Assembly (NCBI GenBank): GCA_037718865.1
Contig: JBBJMP010000007.1
Span: forward strand, 186,001 to 250,000
Direction of reading: 5' to 3'
Source of the DNA: JADCRZ01 sp037718865
Lineage (GTDB): Bacteria > Bacteroidota > Bacteroidia > Chitinophagales > Chitinophagaceae
DNA: 64,000 bases
The position numbers and the translations under genes were made by a program. How positions within the stretch are numbered: position 1 is the stretch's first letter; each line of letters begins with the position of its first letter. Below are positions 55,011 through 63,865 of this stretch, in pieces. The notes under the pieces were generated by a model. The model ran no database searches. It saw only the letters and a program-made list of their open reading frames with translations, and was not told the DNA's origin.

Positions 55011-55826
55011 ATGTCTATTCATAAGGAAATAAAAAAGGTTACTACAAACACCTTGTTGAAAATGAAAGCAGAAGGAGTAAAAATATCGATGATTACGGCT
55101 TACGATTACTCATTTGCCGGAATTTTCGACGCTGCCGGCATTGACATTATCCTTGTTGGCGATTCAGCAAGTAATGTGATGGCTGGTCATGAAACTACCC
55201 TGCCCATAACATTGGAACAGATGATCTATCATGCCTCTTCGGTGGTTCGCGGCATCAACCGGTGCCTCGTCACTGTGGACCTGCCGTTTGGGTCTTACCA
55301 GGGCAATTCCAGGGAGGCATTAAGCTCCACTATCCGCATTATGAAAGAAACTGGTGCGCATTCCATTAAACTGGAGGGTGGTGAGGAAGTGTTGGAATCT
55401 ATTAAACGTATTATATCTTCAGGTGTACCTGTGATGGGGCATTTGGGATTAACACCTCAATCAATATATAAATTTGGTACCTATTCGGTGCGGGCAAAAG
55501 AAGAAGAAGAGGCGGAGAAGCTAAAGAAGGATGCGTTACTCCTGGAAAAGGCCGGGTGTTTTGCTATTGTACTGGAAAAAATCCCGGCACTGCTGGCAAA
55601 AGAAGTTTCTGAAAGTCTGCAGATCCCGACCATAGGTATAGGCGCGGGTAAATACTGTAACGGGCAGGTGCTTGTAATGCATGACCTGCTGGGTATCAAT
55701 ACAGCATTCAAACCCCGCTTTTTACGCCAATACCTGAACCTGCATAAAGAAATCACCGGTGCGGTACAACATTACATTATGGATGTAAAGAACACTGATT
55801 TTCCTAATGAACAGGAGCAATACTAA
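55011..55826 (+). CDS. panB: 3-methyl-2-oxobutanoate hydroxymethyltransferase
   Basis: First committed step of pantothenate (coenzyme A) synthesis: ketoisovalerate plus methylene-THF gives ketopantoate. The TIM barrel carries ISMITAYDYSFAGIFDAAGID, the metal-binding LVGDSASNVMAGHETTLPI (Asp), and GAHSIKLEGGEEVL and GLTPQSIYKFGTYSV. At 271 residues it is complete. It lies 46 bases downstream of the Ppx gene on the same strand. The other pan genes are not in the window. Confidence 0.95.
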   Translation: MSIHKEIKKVTTNTLLKMKAEGVKISMITAYDYSFAGIFDAAGIDIILVGDSASNVMAGHETTLPITLEQMIYHASSVVRGINRCLVTVDLPFGSYQGNSREALSSTIRIMKETGAHSIKLEGGEEVLESIKRIISSGVPVMGHLGLTPQSIYKFGTYSVRAKEEEEAEKLKKDALLLEKAGCFAIVLEKIPALLAKEVSESLQIPTIGIGAGKYCNGQVLVMHDLLGINTAFKPRFLRQYLNLHKEITGAVQHYIMDVKNTDFPNEQEQY

Positions 55827-55860
55827 TGTGCGGGTGTGCGAATGTGCGGATATGCGAATC
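55827..55860. repeat. TGCGAAT-type short repeat
   Basis: Four imperfect copies of a TGTGCGNNT unit in a row (ATGTGCGGGTGTGCGAATGTG...). It belongs with similar text at 5751, 23131, 33153, 48538 and 50966. Located right after the panB stop; no gene or clear terminator. Confidence 0.5.
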
Positions 55861-55914
55861 TAATGCACCTGTTATTAATACTTAATTATTTAATCTATAT
55901 CCTTAATATACAAA

Positions 55915-57438
55915 GTGAAAGAAGTTTTAAATCAATTTAATATTCAGGCCGAAAATAGTGGAGTTTCTACAGGTTCGGTCTGGTTAAGCGGAGGTGAACA
56001 AATCAACTCCTTTTCTCCGGTTGACGGCAAATTGATCGCCAGTGTAACAGCCGCTGATAAAACCAGTTATGAAGCCGTTGTCGAAAAGGCGTCCGGTAGT
56101 TTTTTAGAATGGCGGCTGTGGCCTGCCCCTAAACGTGGTGATGTTGTTCGCCAGATTGGCGAAACGATCCGTCAGTACAAACAACCCCTGGGTAAGCTCG
56201 TTTCTTATGAAATGGGTAAAAGCATCCAGGAAGGCTTGGGCGAAGTACAGGAAATGATCGATATCTGCGATTTTGCTGTCGGCCTCTCGCGCCAGTTACA
56301 CGGGTTAACCATGCATAGTGAACGTCCCGGCCACCGGATGTATGAGCAATATCATCCCCTGGGCGTAGTAGGCATCATTTCCGCCTTTAATTTTCCGGTA
56401 GCGGTATGGAGCTGGAATGCAATGCTTGCCTGGATATGCGGAGACACCTGTGTGTGGAAGCCTTCGGAAAAGACGCCCTTGTGCGCCATTGCCTGCCAGC
56501 ACCTCGTGGCGGGTGTCTTTGCGAAAAACAAGGTACCCGAAGGAGTCAGCTGCCTGGTTACGGGCGGAAGGCAGGCCGGTGAATGGATGAGCCATGATAC
56601 AAGGATTGCGCTTTTGTCTGCAACGGGTTCAACGCTTATGGGCAAAGCAGTGGGTGCCGCTGTAGGGGCAAGGCTTGGCAGAAGCCTGTTGGAGTTAGGG
56701 GGCAATAATGCCATCATTATTTCACAACACGCAGACCTAGACATAGCGTTGCCTGGATGTGTATTTGGTGCTGTTGGCACCGCTGGTCAGCGCTGCACAA
56801 CCACCCGCCGGCTGATCATTCATGAAATGGTATATGAGCGTTTTAAAGATAAGCTGGTAAGCGCCTATGGGCAGTTAAACATTGGGGATCCGCTGGATGA
56901 AAAAAATCACGTAGGTCCGCTGATAGATCGTAATGCCGTAATGCAATACCTGGATGCAATAGAACAATGCAAGGCTGAAGGAGGCAAATTCGTTGTGGAA
57001 GGTGGAATTGTTGAAGATCCGTCGCTCAATTCGAGCTGTTATGTGAAACCGTGCATAGCTGAAGTGGAAAACAATTATCCAATTGTGCAGCATGAAACCT
57101 TTGCCCCTATTCTTTACATTATGAAATACACCGACCTGCAACAGGCCATCGCATTGCAGAATGGCGTACCACAGGGATTGTCGTCCGCTATGATGACCCT
57201 GAATATCCGGGAATCGGAGCAGTTCTTGTCTCAGACAGGAAGTGACTGCGGTATAGCCAACATAAATATCGGAACCAGCGGTGCCGAGATAGGCGGTGCC
57301 TTTGGCGGTGAAAAAGAAACCGGAGGAGGCCGTGAAAGCGGTAGTGATGCCTGGAAAGTATACATGCGCCGCCAGACAAATACCATCAATTATGCACAAA
57401 CGCTTACCCTCGCCCAGGGAATCAGGTTCGACTTATAA
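55915..57438 (+). CDS. Aldehyde dehydrogenase, ALDH7 (antiquitin) family
   Basis: NAD-dependent oxidation of a semialdehyde, typically alpha-aminoadipate semialdehyde in lysine breakdown. The catalytic Cys is C294 in GTAGQRCTTTRRL, and the general base E260 is in RSLLELGGNNAI. The family is fixed by the C-terminal block GSDCGIANINIGTSGAEIG and FGGEKETGGGRESGSDAWK, nearly unique to ALDH7. The start is GTG at 55915. At 507 residues it is full length. It could also act on the semialdehyde from the hydroxyproline module, but it is far away and of the wrong family for that pathway. Lone gene between panB and the subtilase. Confidence 0.92.
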   Translation: MKEVLNQFNIQAENSGVSTGSVWLSGGEQINSFSPVDGKLIASVTAADKTSYEAVVEKASGSFLEWRLWPAPKRGDVVRQIGETIRQYKQPLGKLVSYEMGKSIQEGLGEVQEMIDICDFAVGLSRQLHGLTMHSERPGHRMYEQYHPLGVVGIISAFNFPVAVWSWNAMLAWICGDTCVWKPSEKTPLCAIACQHLVAGVFAKNKVPEGVSCLVTGGRQAGEWMSHDTRIALLSATGSTLMGKAVGAAVGARLGRSLLELGGNNAIIISQHADLDIALPGCVFGAVGTAGQRCTTTRRLIIHEMVYERFKDKLVSAYGQLNIGDPLDEKNHVGPLIDRNAVMQYLDAIEQCKAEGGKFVVEGGIVEDPSLNSSCYVKPCIAEVENNYPIVQHETFAPILYIMKYTDLQQAIALQNGVPQGLSSAMMTLNIRESEQFLSQTGSDCGIANINIGTSGAEIGGAFGGEKETGGGRESGSDAWKVYMRRQTNTINYAQTLTLAQGIRFDL

Positions 57439-57514
57439 ATTAATCACAAATCGGATCATACATTATATTTTGTTAATTAATTAACTCATATTTGAAAGTA
57501 AAAATTAAAACGGT

Positions 57515-59212
57515 ATGAAGAAATTTCTGATGATGATTGTTGTGTCGATAGTTATGGTATGGCAGACAACGGTATCGCAGGCCCAGGGTACTTCAGTAAA
57601 GGAGCTTCCCAAAGGCTGGCACCTGATGGATAAGGATAAGGATGGGTTTTATGGCATCAGCCTTGAAAAAGCTTATGAATTTGTAAAAGATAAAAAGAGC
57701 AATACCATTATCGTAGCCGTCATCGACTCAGGGATTGACACGGTTCATGAAGACCTGAAAGAAGTTCTCTGGACAAATCCAAAAGAGGTTCCCGGCAATA
57801 AGATAGATGATGATAAGAACGGGTATGTAGATGATACGCATGGATGGAATTTTATTGGAGGTGAAGACGGTATCAATGTGAAAGAAGATTCTTATGAAGG
57901 CACAAGAATGTATCATAAACTAAAAAAGATTTTTAGCACAGATACGGATACCACAAGCTTTTCGGCAGAACAAAAAGAACAGTATGCTGCATGGCTGAAA
58001 GTTAAATCGAAGATCGAAGGCGATGCATCAGGTGGCGGTGTAGATGTGATGATTATGGAGAAAGCGCTGGAAACTTCCATGAAGGGTGATAGTATACTTC
58101 GCAAAGCTATTGGCCAGGAGGTATATACCGGAAAAGATCTTGATACTTATGCCCCGGCCAACGCCGACGAACAGAAGGCCAAAGCTGCTGTGCTTTATCT
58201 GTTCAAGGCCAATAATATGATGGAAACGACGAATAAGGAATTCCTCGAAGGCTTTCGGGATTTTGTATCCGGTGAGCAAAAGAAAAAAGAATCTTTAAGC
58301 AAAGCCCCGCGCGACTACCGGGCAGAAATTGTAAAGGACGATGAAACGGATATCAATGACCGGTATTATGGAAATAGTGATATTATGGCAGGCACCCCTT
58401 TTCATGGTACTCATGTCAGCGGCATCATAGCTGCAAAGCGCAATAATAAAAAAGGTATAGACGGCATTGCCGACAATGTAAGGATTATGACCATTCGCGC
58501 TGTACCCGACGGAGACGAACATGATAAGGACATCGCATTGGCCATCCGTTATGCGGTGGACAATGGGGCGAAAGTGGTAAATATGAGTTTCGGAAAGGGA
58601 TTTTCCCCTGAAAAAAATTGGGTTGATGATGCGGTTAAATACGCGGAATCAAAAGGAGTGTTACTGGTGCATGCCGCAGGCAATGATGCTGCCAATGTAG
58701 ATTCTACCGAGAATTATCCAAGCCCCACGCTTAAACAATCCAAAGCAAAAGCAAATAACTGGATCACTGTGGGCGCAAGCAGCGACCCTATTGCCGAGCC
58801 GGTGTTCAAATCTTATACTGCCTCCTTCTCTAATTACGGTAAAACCCAGGTAGATGTATTTTCTCCGGGTACTAAAATTTATTCAACTATTCCTGGAGGT
58901 AACAGCTATGGAAACGCGCAAGGTACAAGTATGGCCTCTCCTGTAGTTGCCGGCGTTGCTGCTTTTATCCTTAGTTATTATCCGCATCTTAATGCGCAGC
59001 AGGTCAAATACGCTATCGAGAAATCTGCTACCCCGCTTCCTGCCAAGGTAAAGATTCCAGGAACGGATGACCTTGTTGAAATGAGCGACCTCTCTGTGTC
59101 AGGAGGGGTAATCAATGCCTATGAAGCTGTGAAACTTGCTTCAACTTTAAAACCTTCGAACGAAAAACAGCCAAAAACGCCGAAGTCTACGCTTAAGAAT
59201 AGGAAGGGGTAG
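57515..59212 (+). CDS. Secreted subtilisin-like (S8) serine protease with large insert
   Basis: Extracytoplasmic endopeptidase. A signal peptide covers residues 1-24 (VSQAQG). The triad is D71 (AVIDSGIDT), H297 (FHGTHVSGII) and S472 (NAQGTSMASP), with the oxyanion Asn in HAAGNDAANV. About 226 residues lie between D71 and H297, far more than the usual 30-60; the insert (about 85-290) is rich in K and D and holds an odd segment around YKGKDLDTYAPANADEQK. The insert could be a regulatory or calcium-binding domain. There is no obvious T9SS tail, but the C-terminus (KPSNEKQPKTPKSTLKNRKG) is basic and disordered. Length 565. Lone gene. Confidence 0.9.
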   Translation: MKKFLMMIVVSIVMVWQTTVSQAQGTSVKELPKGWHLMDKDKDGFYGISLEKAYEFVKDKKSNTIIVAVIDSGIDTVHEDLKEVLWTNPKEVPGNKIDDDKNGYVDDTHGWNFIGGEDGINVKEDSYEGTRMYHKLKKIFSTDTDTTSFSAEQKEQYAAWLKVKSKIEGDASGGGVDVMIMEKALETSMKGDSILRKAIGQEVYTGKDLDTYAPANADEQKAKAAVLYLFKANNMMETTNKEFLEGFRDFVSGEQKKKESLSKAPRDYRAEIVKDDETDINDRYYGNSDIMAGTPFHGTHVSGIIAAKRNNKKGIDGIADNVRIMTIRAVPDGDEHDKDIALAIRYAVDNGAKVVNMSFGKGFSPEKNWVDDAVKYAESKGVLLVHAAGNDAANVDSTENYPSPTLKQSKAKANNWITVGASSDPIAEPVFKSYTASFSNYGKTQVDVFSPGTKIYSTIPGGNSYGNAQGTSMASPVVAGVAAFILSYYPHLNAQQVKYAIEKSATPLPAKVKIPGTDDLVEMSDLSVSGGVINAYEAVKLASTLKPSNEKQPKTPKSTLKNRKG

Positions 59213-59229
59213 CTTCAAAATAATGTACT

Positions 59230-59745
59230 ATGATTACTCAGCACGATGTCATAGCGTCCGAATCTTTCCGAAGATATATCAGCCTCGCGGAGCACGACCC
59301 GTTGGAGCAAGCCATCAGCCAGACGGGAGAAGCCTTTCTAAGTTTATTAAGAAAGATACAACTAAAACAGACAGACTACGCTTATGCGGAAGGCAAATGG
59401 ACGATTAAAGAACTGCTCCAACACGTAATTGATGCTGAAAGGGTTTTTGCGTTCCGAGCTTTGTGGTTCGCACGGAACGACGGAAAAGCACTCCCGGGTT
59501 TTGATGAAAACGTGTGGGCAGCGAATGCCAGCGTCTCAACACGGGATTGGAACGATATGGTTGCCGAATTTGAATCTGTCCGCAAAACCACAGAACTGCT
59601 ATTCGCATCATTTGATGAAAATCAATTGAAAGCCTGCGGCACGGCCTCCAACAATAACATCAGCGTAGTGGCGATAGGTTATGTTTGCGCCGGCCATGTT
59701 ACTCATCATATGAATATTTTGAAAGAAAGATATCATGTCATTTAA
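59230..59745 (+). CDS. DinB-superfamily protein
   Basis: Four-helix bundle of the DinB/YfiT type, 171 residues. Candidate metal-binding histidines are H65 in ELLQHVIDAERVF and the C-terminal GHVTHHMNIL, arranged as in the DinB fold. Members include thiol S-transferases that use bacillithiol or mycothiol; the presence of bshC in this window makes a bacillithiol role plausible but not proven. It starts 17 bases after the subtilase and its stop overlaps the next, convergent, gene by 4 bases. Confidence 0.82.
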   Translation: MITQHDVIASESFRRYISLAEHDPLEQAISQTGEAFLSLLRKIQLKQTDYAYAEGKWTIKELLQHVIDAERVFAFRALWFARNDGKALPGFDENVWAANASVSTRDWNDMVAEFESVRKTTELLFASFDENQLKACGTASNNNISVVAIGYVCAGHVTHHMNILKERYHVI

Positions 59746-60527
59746 ACCATACTGGCAGCCACTATTTCAGCAATATCCAGTACCGCTACCTGCATTTCTT
59801 TTCCGCGTCCTTTAATACCATCGGTAAGCATGGTATTGCAGAACGGACAAGCGGCAGCAACTACAGAAGCTCCAGTTTCGATGGCTTCATCACTTCTTTC
59901 CGTATTTATTCTCTTTTCACCTTTTTCTTCTTCTTTGAACATCTGTGCTCCACCGGCACCGCAACATAAACCATTGCTTCGGCACCTTTTCATTTCTACC
60001 AGTTCGGCATCCAGGGCTTCCAGTACTTTCCGCGGCGCTTCATAAATATTATTGGCCCTGCCCAGATAACAGCTATCGTGATAGGTAATGCGTTTACCCG
60101 TAAAGTGTCCACCCTCCGCTAATTTGATCTTTCCTTCATCGATTAATTCCTGCAGAAAGGTGGAGTGATGAATGACCTCGTAATTTCCGCCAAGGTCAGG
60201 GTATTCGTTCCGTAGGGTGTTAAAACAATGGGGACAGGCGGTTACAATCTTCCTGATCCCATAATTATTCAGGATTTGAATATTCTGATAAGCCATCATC
60301 TGAAACATGAATTCATTACCAGCTCTGCGCACAGGGTCTCCTGTACACATTTCTTCTTTACCTAAAATGGCGTAGTTAATACCGATCTTGTGTAAAATGG
60401 TGACAAAAGCTTTAGTGATCTTCTGCGCACGTTGATCAAAACTTCCGGCACATCCTACCCAGAATAGTACATCAGGTGATTCGCCCGCAGCAACCATTTC
60501 AGCAACCGTTCTAACTTGCATGGACAA
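59742..60527 (-). CDS. CCG-domain (Fe-S)-binding protein, LutA/GlcF-like subunit
   Basis: Soluble redox subunit with two cysteine-rich CCG domains. The first shows CAGSFDQRA and CPHCFNTLRNEYP; the second has HDSCYLGRANNIYEAPR and CCGAGGAQMF. These bind a noncubane 4Fe-4S cluster, as in heterodisulfide reductase and lactate/glycolate oxidase subunits. At 261 residues it has both CCG repeats and no N-terminal ferredoxin domain. The partner genes are not in the window, so the electron donor is unknown. Convergent with the DinB-like gene. Confidence 0.85.
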   Translation of the reverse strand: MSMQVRTVAEMVAAGESPDVLFWVGCAGSFDQRAQKITKAFVTILHKIGINYAILGKEEMCTGDPVRRAGNEFMFQMMAYQNIQILNNYGIRKIVTACPHCFNTLRNEYPDLGGNYEVIHHSTFLQELIDEGKIKLAEGGHFTGKRITYHDSCYLGRANNIYEAPRKVLEALDAELVEMKRCRSNGLCCGAGGAQMFKEEEKGEKRINTERSDEAIETGASVVAAACPFCNTMLTDGIKGRGKEMQVAVLDIAEIVAASMV

Positions 60528-60841
60528 TGACTATTTATGAAAAATCAAAAATACTATAATACACGTGATCTGAAAGACAGATATTAAAAGATGTTGCAGG
60601 CATAAATTTTAATGGAATCATGATATAAAAAGTCGCAGAAGTTCCGGCTGTAGCATTGGGAAGGTATAATAAACACTGAAAAGCCTCGTATCATGGTAGT
60701 TCATGCCTGGCCGGAAAAAGATGCTGACAGGTATTTTTTTGATTAATTCCTTTATCTTCGTAATCATCCGATACTGAGGGATTAACACTTAATTATAATT
60801 TAAGTTTTAACCATCGCGTTTCTGGATCATTTAGCAACAAA
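60528..60841. other. Divergent intergenic region upstream of the four-gene operon
   Basis: This 314-base gap lies between the CCG protein (leftward) and the DinB-like gene (rightward). It must hold the operon promoter. I see no gene, no strong hairpin and no clear repeat. TTTTTTTGATTAATTCC and AACACTTAATTATAATTT near 60733-60800 are AT-rich and promoter-like but match no consensus that I would rely on. Confidence 0.45.
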
Positions 60842-61351
60842 ATGTTTATGATGCAATTACAAAAGACTATTCAACATGTTTTTTTGCAATTAACCGAGTC
60901 TTTAAATATGCTTTCAGACAGGCAATACTTAGATCGCAGCAAAACATTATCAAATGCTACTATTGGTCAGCATACTCGGCATATTATTGAAATGTTCATT
61001 TGCCTGGAAGACGGATACGAAGAAGCAATTGTAAATTATGAAAAACGGAAAAGGGATATCCGTATCGAAACCGACAAAGCTTTTGCAACCGGTCTCCTGA
61101 AACAAGTGTATAACGGATTATACAAACCTAATAAATTTATGGTGCTTGAAGCCATATATGATGAAGACTCTGCAGAAGTAATTAAATTTGATACGAACTA
61201 CCATCGCGAAATTGCCTATAACCTTGAACACACCATTCATCATATGGCACTAATAAAGATCGGCATACTTGAATTGTCTGACCTTCAGCTTCCCGAAGGT
61301 TTTGGCGTTGCCTCATCCACTATGAAGTACAAAAAAGAATGTGCACAGTAA
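60842..61351 (+). CDS. DinB-like helical bundle protein, first gene of four-gene operon
   Basis: A 169-residue four-helix protein. Histidines in the positions expected for a DinB-type metal site are visible: IGQHTRHIIEMF (about 41-52) and the C-terminal AYNLEHTIHHMALIKIG (about 128-144), where the HHMALI motif is characteristic. A conserved DinB pattern in Bacteroidota reads similarly. Function is unknown; DinB proteins include thiol transferases and hydrolases. Its 3' end overlaps the next gene by 13 bases, which signals translational coupling. Start at ATG 60842; a second ATG three codons later also fits. Confidence 0.75.
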   Translation: MFMMQLQKTIQHVFLQLTESLNMLSDRQYLDRSKTLSNATIGQHTRHIIEMFICLEDGYEEAIVNYEKRKRDIRIETDKAFATGLLKQVYNGLYKPNKFMVLEAIYDEDSAEVIKFDTNYHREIAYNLEHTIHHMALIKIGILELSDLQLPEGFGVASSTMKYKKECAQ

Positions 61352-62070
61352 CTTTCATTCCGGTAGAAGATAAAGTATACATCACGCATAATCGTGACGA
61401 AAGAAAAAGTAGATCCTGTGCTATCCCCCCTGCAGTTTATACAGTTAACGGTTATCACCTCCTGTATCCTAAAGACAGCAAAGCCGGTGGTACCTGGATA
61501 GCAATAAATGAAATCGGAAATGTGGCCGTTCTGCTTAATGGTGGCTTCGTTAAACATACGCCTCTTGCTTCTTACCGTAAAAGCAGAGGGCTTGTTTTGC
61601 TTGACATCGTTGCCACCGACGATATGTTACAGGCCTGGAAATGCAATGACCTGTTTAATATAGAACCCTTTACACTGATCCTTTATAATAAGGCCACATT
61701 ATGGGAATGCCGGTGGGACGGATCTCAAAAACATATACTCGAACTGAACCCCGGGCAAATCCAAATGTGGTCTTCAGCAACGCTGTATGACCACGGGGTG
61801 ATGACAAAAAGAAAAAAGTGGTTTGCAGACTGGCACGAGGTACATCCCTGTCCTTCCTTACATGATATTATGCAGTTTCAGCGCAATGCCGGGGAAGGTG
61901 ATGCCTGCAACGACCTATGCATGAACCGAGATGGGATAATGCTGACCGTTAGTATTACCTCGATGCAGTTAACACACCGGGCGGGCATAATGCATTACCT
62001 GGATCTGCGGAAAGACAGCAGTTACAAAAAGAAATTGACATTTATCAAAGCCCCGGTAGAAAGTCAATGA
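61339..62070 (+). CDS. NRDE (TANGO2-like) family protein, putative N-terminal nucleophile hydrolase
   Basis: A 243-residue protein with the invariant start M-C-T-V-T-F and the family-naming HNRDERKSRS (about residues 18-27). Removal of Met would expose Cys2 as an N-terminal nucleophile, as in Ntn amidohydrolases; this is family knowledge plus inference, not tested here. Other conserved parts are DSKAGGTWIAINEIGNVAVLLNGG and the C-terminal LTVSITSMQL. No signal peptide. The reaction is unknown for bacterial members; human TANGO2 is linked to lipid and haem metabolism. It overlaps the genes on both sides (13 and 4 bases). Confidence 0.8.
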   Translation: MCTVTFIPVEDKVYITHNRDERKSRSCAIPPAVYTVNGYHLLYPKDSKAGGTWIAINEIGNVAVLLNGGFVKHTPLASYRKSRGLVLLDIVATDDMLQAWKCNDLFNIEPFTLILYNKATLWECRWDGSQKHILELNPGQIQMWSSATLYDHGVMTKRKKWFADWHEVHPCPSLHDIMQFQRNAGEGDACNDLCMNRDGIMLTVSITSMQLTHRAGIMHYLDLRKDSSYKKKLTFIKAPVESQ

Positions 62071-63122
62071 AGATTCTGCATTGTATCCTTCACCGTCCTT
62101 TTTTTATCCGGCTGCTTCATTGGGAATACTGGTCATTCAATACCGTATACTTTCCGATCAGCTTCATATGGATATGGCTAAGCATCAGGGCCAGATCATT
62201 CTTCTTTTTTTCTGCTTCAAATCCCGGCATCTTATACGGAGGATTTTTAATGGAATCAAAAAAGGCAATCTATGATATCTTACCTGCCGGCTATTATCCG
62301 AAAACGCTACTTTTTAAGGCTGGCACCGATTGCGCAACGGTCATGCATCAAATAAAGCAGCAGCAATTCAGGTATCCGTTAATAGGCAAGCCGGATATTG
62401 GCGCAAAAGGCGAAGGCGTTCAAAAATTAATGAATGATGAAGAGGTATCGGTGTATGCATCTCGTTCTGATCTGGACTTTCTCATACAGGAATTCTCTCC
62501 CTTCAAACAGGAAGTAGGCATATTTTATTACCGTTATCCCGGTCAGGACAAAGGTGCGATCTCAGGTATTGTACGAAAAGAATTTTTGTCTGTATCTGGT
62601 GATGGTATATCCACCATCCGTCAGTTATGTGAGAAAGAAAAAAGATTTATCCTGCAATTGCCTGTGCTTGAAAAATCTTTGGGCAACAATATACATGAAG
62701 TTTTGCCGGAAGGAGTTACAAAGGAACTTGTTCCATATGGAAATCATTCGCGGGGAGCCAAATTCCTGGACGATTCCGCGCTGATAGATCCAACACTGAC
62801 AGATTGCATAGACAGGATCTGCCGGCAGGTAAACGGATTTTATTACGGCCGCCTTGACGTGCGGTTCAACACCTGGGAGGAATTAAAACAAGGAAAACAT
62901 TTGTCGATCATAGAATTGAACGGAGCAGGATCTGAACCTACACATATGTATGATCCGCGGCATTCGCTGTTTTTTGCCTGGAAAGAGATCATTCGCCATT
63001 GGAAAATATTATGGCGTATCAGCCGTCTCAATCATCAAAATGGCATACCTTACCTGACACGTAAGCAAGGTGTGCATATGCTGCGTGAAAATAACAAATT
63101 GCAGAAAAACCGCACCAGTTAA
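62067..63122 (+). CDS. ATP-grasp ligase-like protein with hydrophobic N-terminus
   Basis: A 351-residue protein. The N-terminal 70 residues are strongly hydrophobic and aromatic (YFPISFIWIWLSIRARSFFFF), possibly a membrane-associated segment. The rest carries an ATP-grasp core: Lys and glycine-rich loop YPLIGKPDIGAKGEGVQKL, the hinge-like LIQEFSPFKQEVGIFYYR, and the Mg-binding end LSIIELNGAGSEPTHMYDP. ATP-grasp enzymes join a carboxylate to an amine, thiol or imino group via an acyl-phosphate, e.g. dipeptide ligases. The substrate is unknown. It overlaps the NRDE gene by 4 bases (ATGA) and is followed 1 base later by a LysE-type exporter. Confidence 0.78.
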   Translation: MKILHCILHRPFFIRLLHWEYWSFNTVYFPISFIWIWLSIRARSFFFFSASNPGILYGGFLMESKKAIYDILPAGYYPKTLLFKAGTDCATVMHQIKQQQFRYPLIGKPDIGAKGEGVQKLMNDEEVSVYASRSDLDFLIQEFSPFKQEVGIFYYRYPGQDKGAISGIVRKEFLSVSGDGISTIRQLCEKEKRFILQLPVLEKSLGNNIHEVLPEGVTKELVPYGNHSRGAKFLDDSALIDPTLTDCIDRICRQVNGFYYGRLDVRFNTWEELKQGKHLSIIELNGAGSEPTHMYDPRHSLFFAWKEIIRHWKILWRISRLNHQNGIPYLTRKQGVHMLRENNKLQKNRTS

Positions 63123-63123
63123 G

Positions 63124-63801
63124 ATGGTTGAAATCATCCGGGTTTTTTTTACTGGGTTACTGATCAGTTTGGTGGGCGCCTTACCCCTGGGCACATTAAA
63201 CGTTACTGCCATGCAGATTTCTATACAGGAAAATAGCCGTAACGCTGTCAAGTATGCGCTAGGGGTGGCCCTGGTAGAAATAATATATGTACGGATTTCG
63301 CTAAAGGGTATGCGCTGGGTGATGGAGAATCAGCTGGTATTTACAATCCTGGAATGGGCAACTGTCGTCTTATTTATTGCTTTAGCCATAATGAGTTTTA
63401 TTACAGCTAGCAAAAGCCGTGATGAGAAGAATATTCTGCTTAACAGTAAACTCAACCGGTTTTTACTGGGGTTTTCCATGAGCGCTCTAAACCCCGTCCA
63501 GATTCCGTTCTGGTTTATATGGAGCACTTACCTGCTTAGTAACCAATTTTTGGATCCGACAGCGTTGCAGTTTAATATTTATACCGTCGGCATCGGCATA
63601 GGTACGTTGATAGCCATGGGAATTTTTATTTTTGCAGGCAAGTGGCTGGTTAGAAAACTGAATGCCAGCCACCGGATTGTCAATATTTCTGTGGGAGTAA
63701 TTTTTGTCATTTCGGCCGGAATTCAACTTTACCGTGTAGTGTCCAAACCGCTTAACGACCGGTTAAAAACAAAAACCTACCTGGAGAGAAAAAAGCTTTA
63801 G
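63124..63801 (+). CDS. LysE-family transporter
   Basis: Inner-membrane exporter of amino acids or small peptides, about six transmembrane helices in 225 residues. The family motif GALPLGTLNVTAMQISIQ lies in the first helix pair, and the second half has ALNPVQIPFWFIWSTYLL, the matching NPxxxxFW repeat. The true start is the ATG at 63124, one base after the ATP-grasp stop; an upstream GTG at 63070 would add 18 residues lying inside the previous gene. As the last gene of the operon, it suggests that a product of the ATP-grasp enzyme is exported. Confidence 0.85.
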   Translation: MVEIIRVFFTGLLISLVGALPLGTLNVTAMQISIQENSRNAVKYALGVALVEIIYVRISLKGMRWVMENQLVFTILEWATVVLFIALAIMSFITASKSRDEKNILLNSKLNRFLLGFSMSALNPVQIPFWFIWSTYLLSNQFLDPTALQFNIYTVGIGIGTLIAMGIFIFAGKWLVRKLNASHRIVNISVGVIFVISAGIQLYRVVSKPLNDRLKTKTYLERKKL

Positions 63802-63819
63802 AATGCCGGCAGTGATCAA

Positions 63820-63853
63820 CCTGACGTTGCCAGTATTCACTAGCAACGCCAGG
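63820..63853. terminator. Stem-loop between the LysE gene and the convergent T9SS gene
   Basis: CCTGACGTTGC (63820-63830) and GCAACGCCAGG (63843-63853) form an 11-base stem with one mismatch around a 12-base loop. It lies between the two convergent stops (63801 and 63866) and could end transcription from both sides, although neither side has a strong T-run. Confidence 0.6.
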
Positions 63854-63865
63854 ATGATAAAGCAA

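Noticed and set aside
56352..57399. Minus-strand frames of 142 and 174 codons
   Set aside because: Antisense to the ALDH7 gene, with no motif.
55915..57438. Assigning the ALDH7 enzyme to the hydroxyproline pathway
   Set aside because: It lies about 39 kb away and has the ALDH7 signature, whereas ketoglutarate semialdehyde dehydrogenases belong to other ALDH groups.
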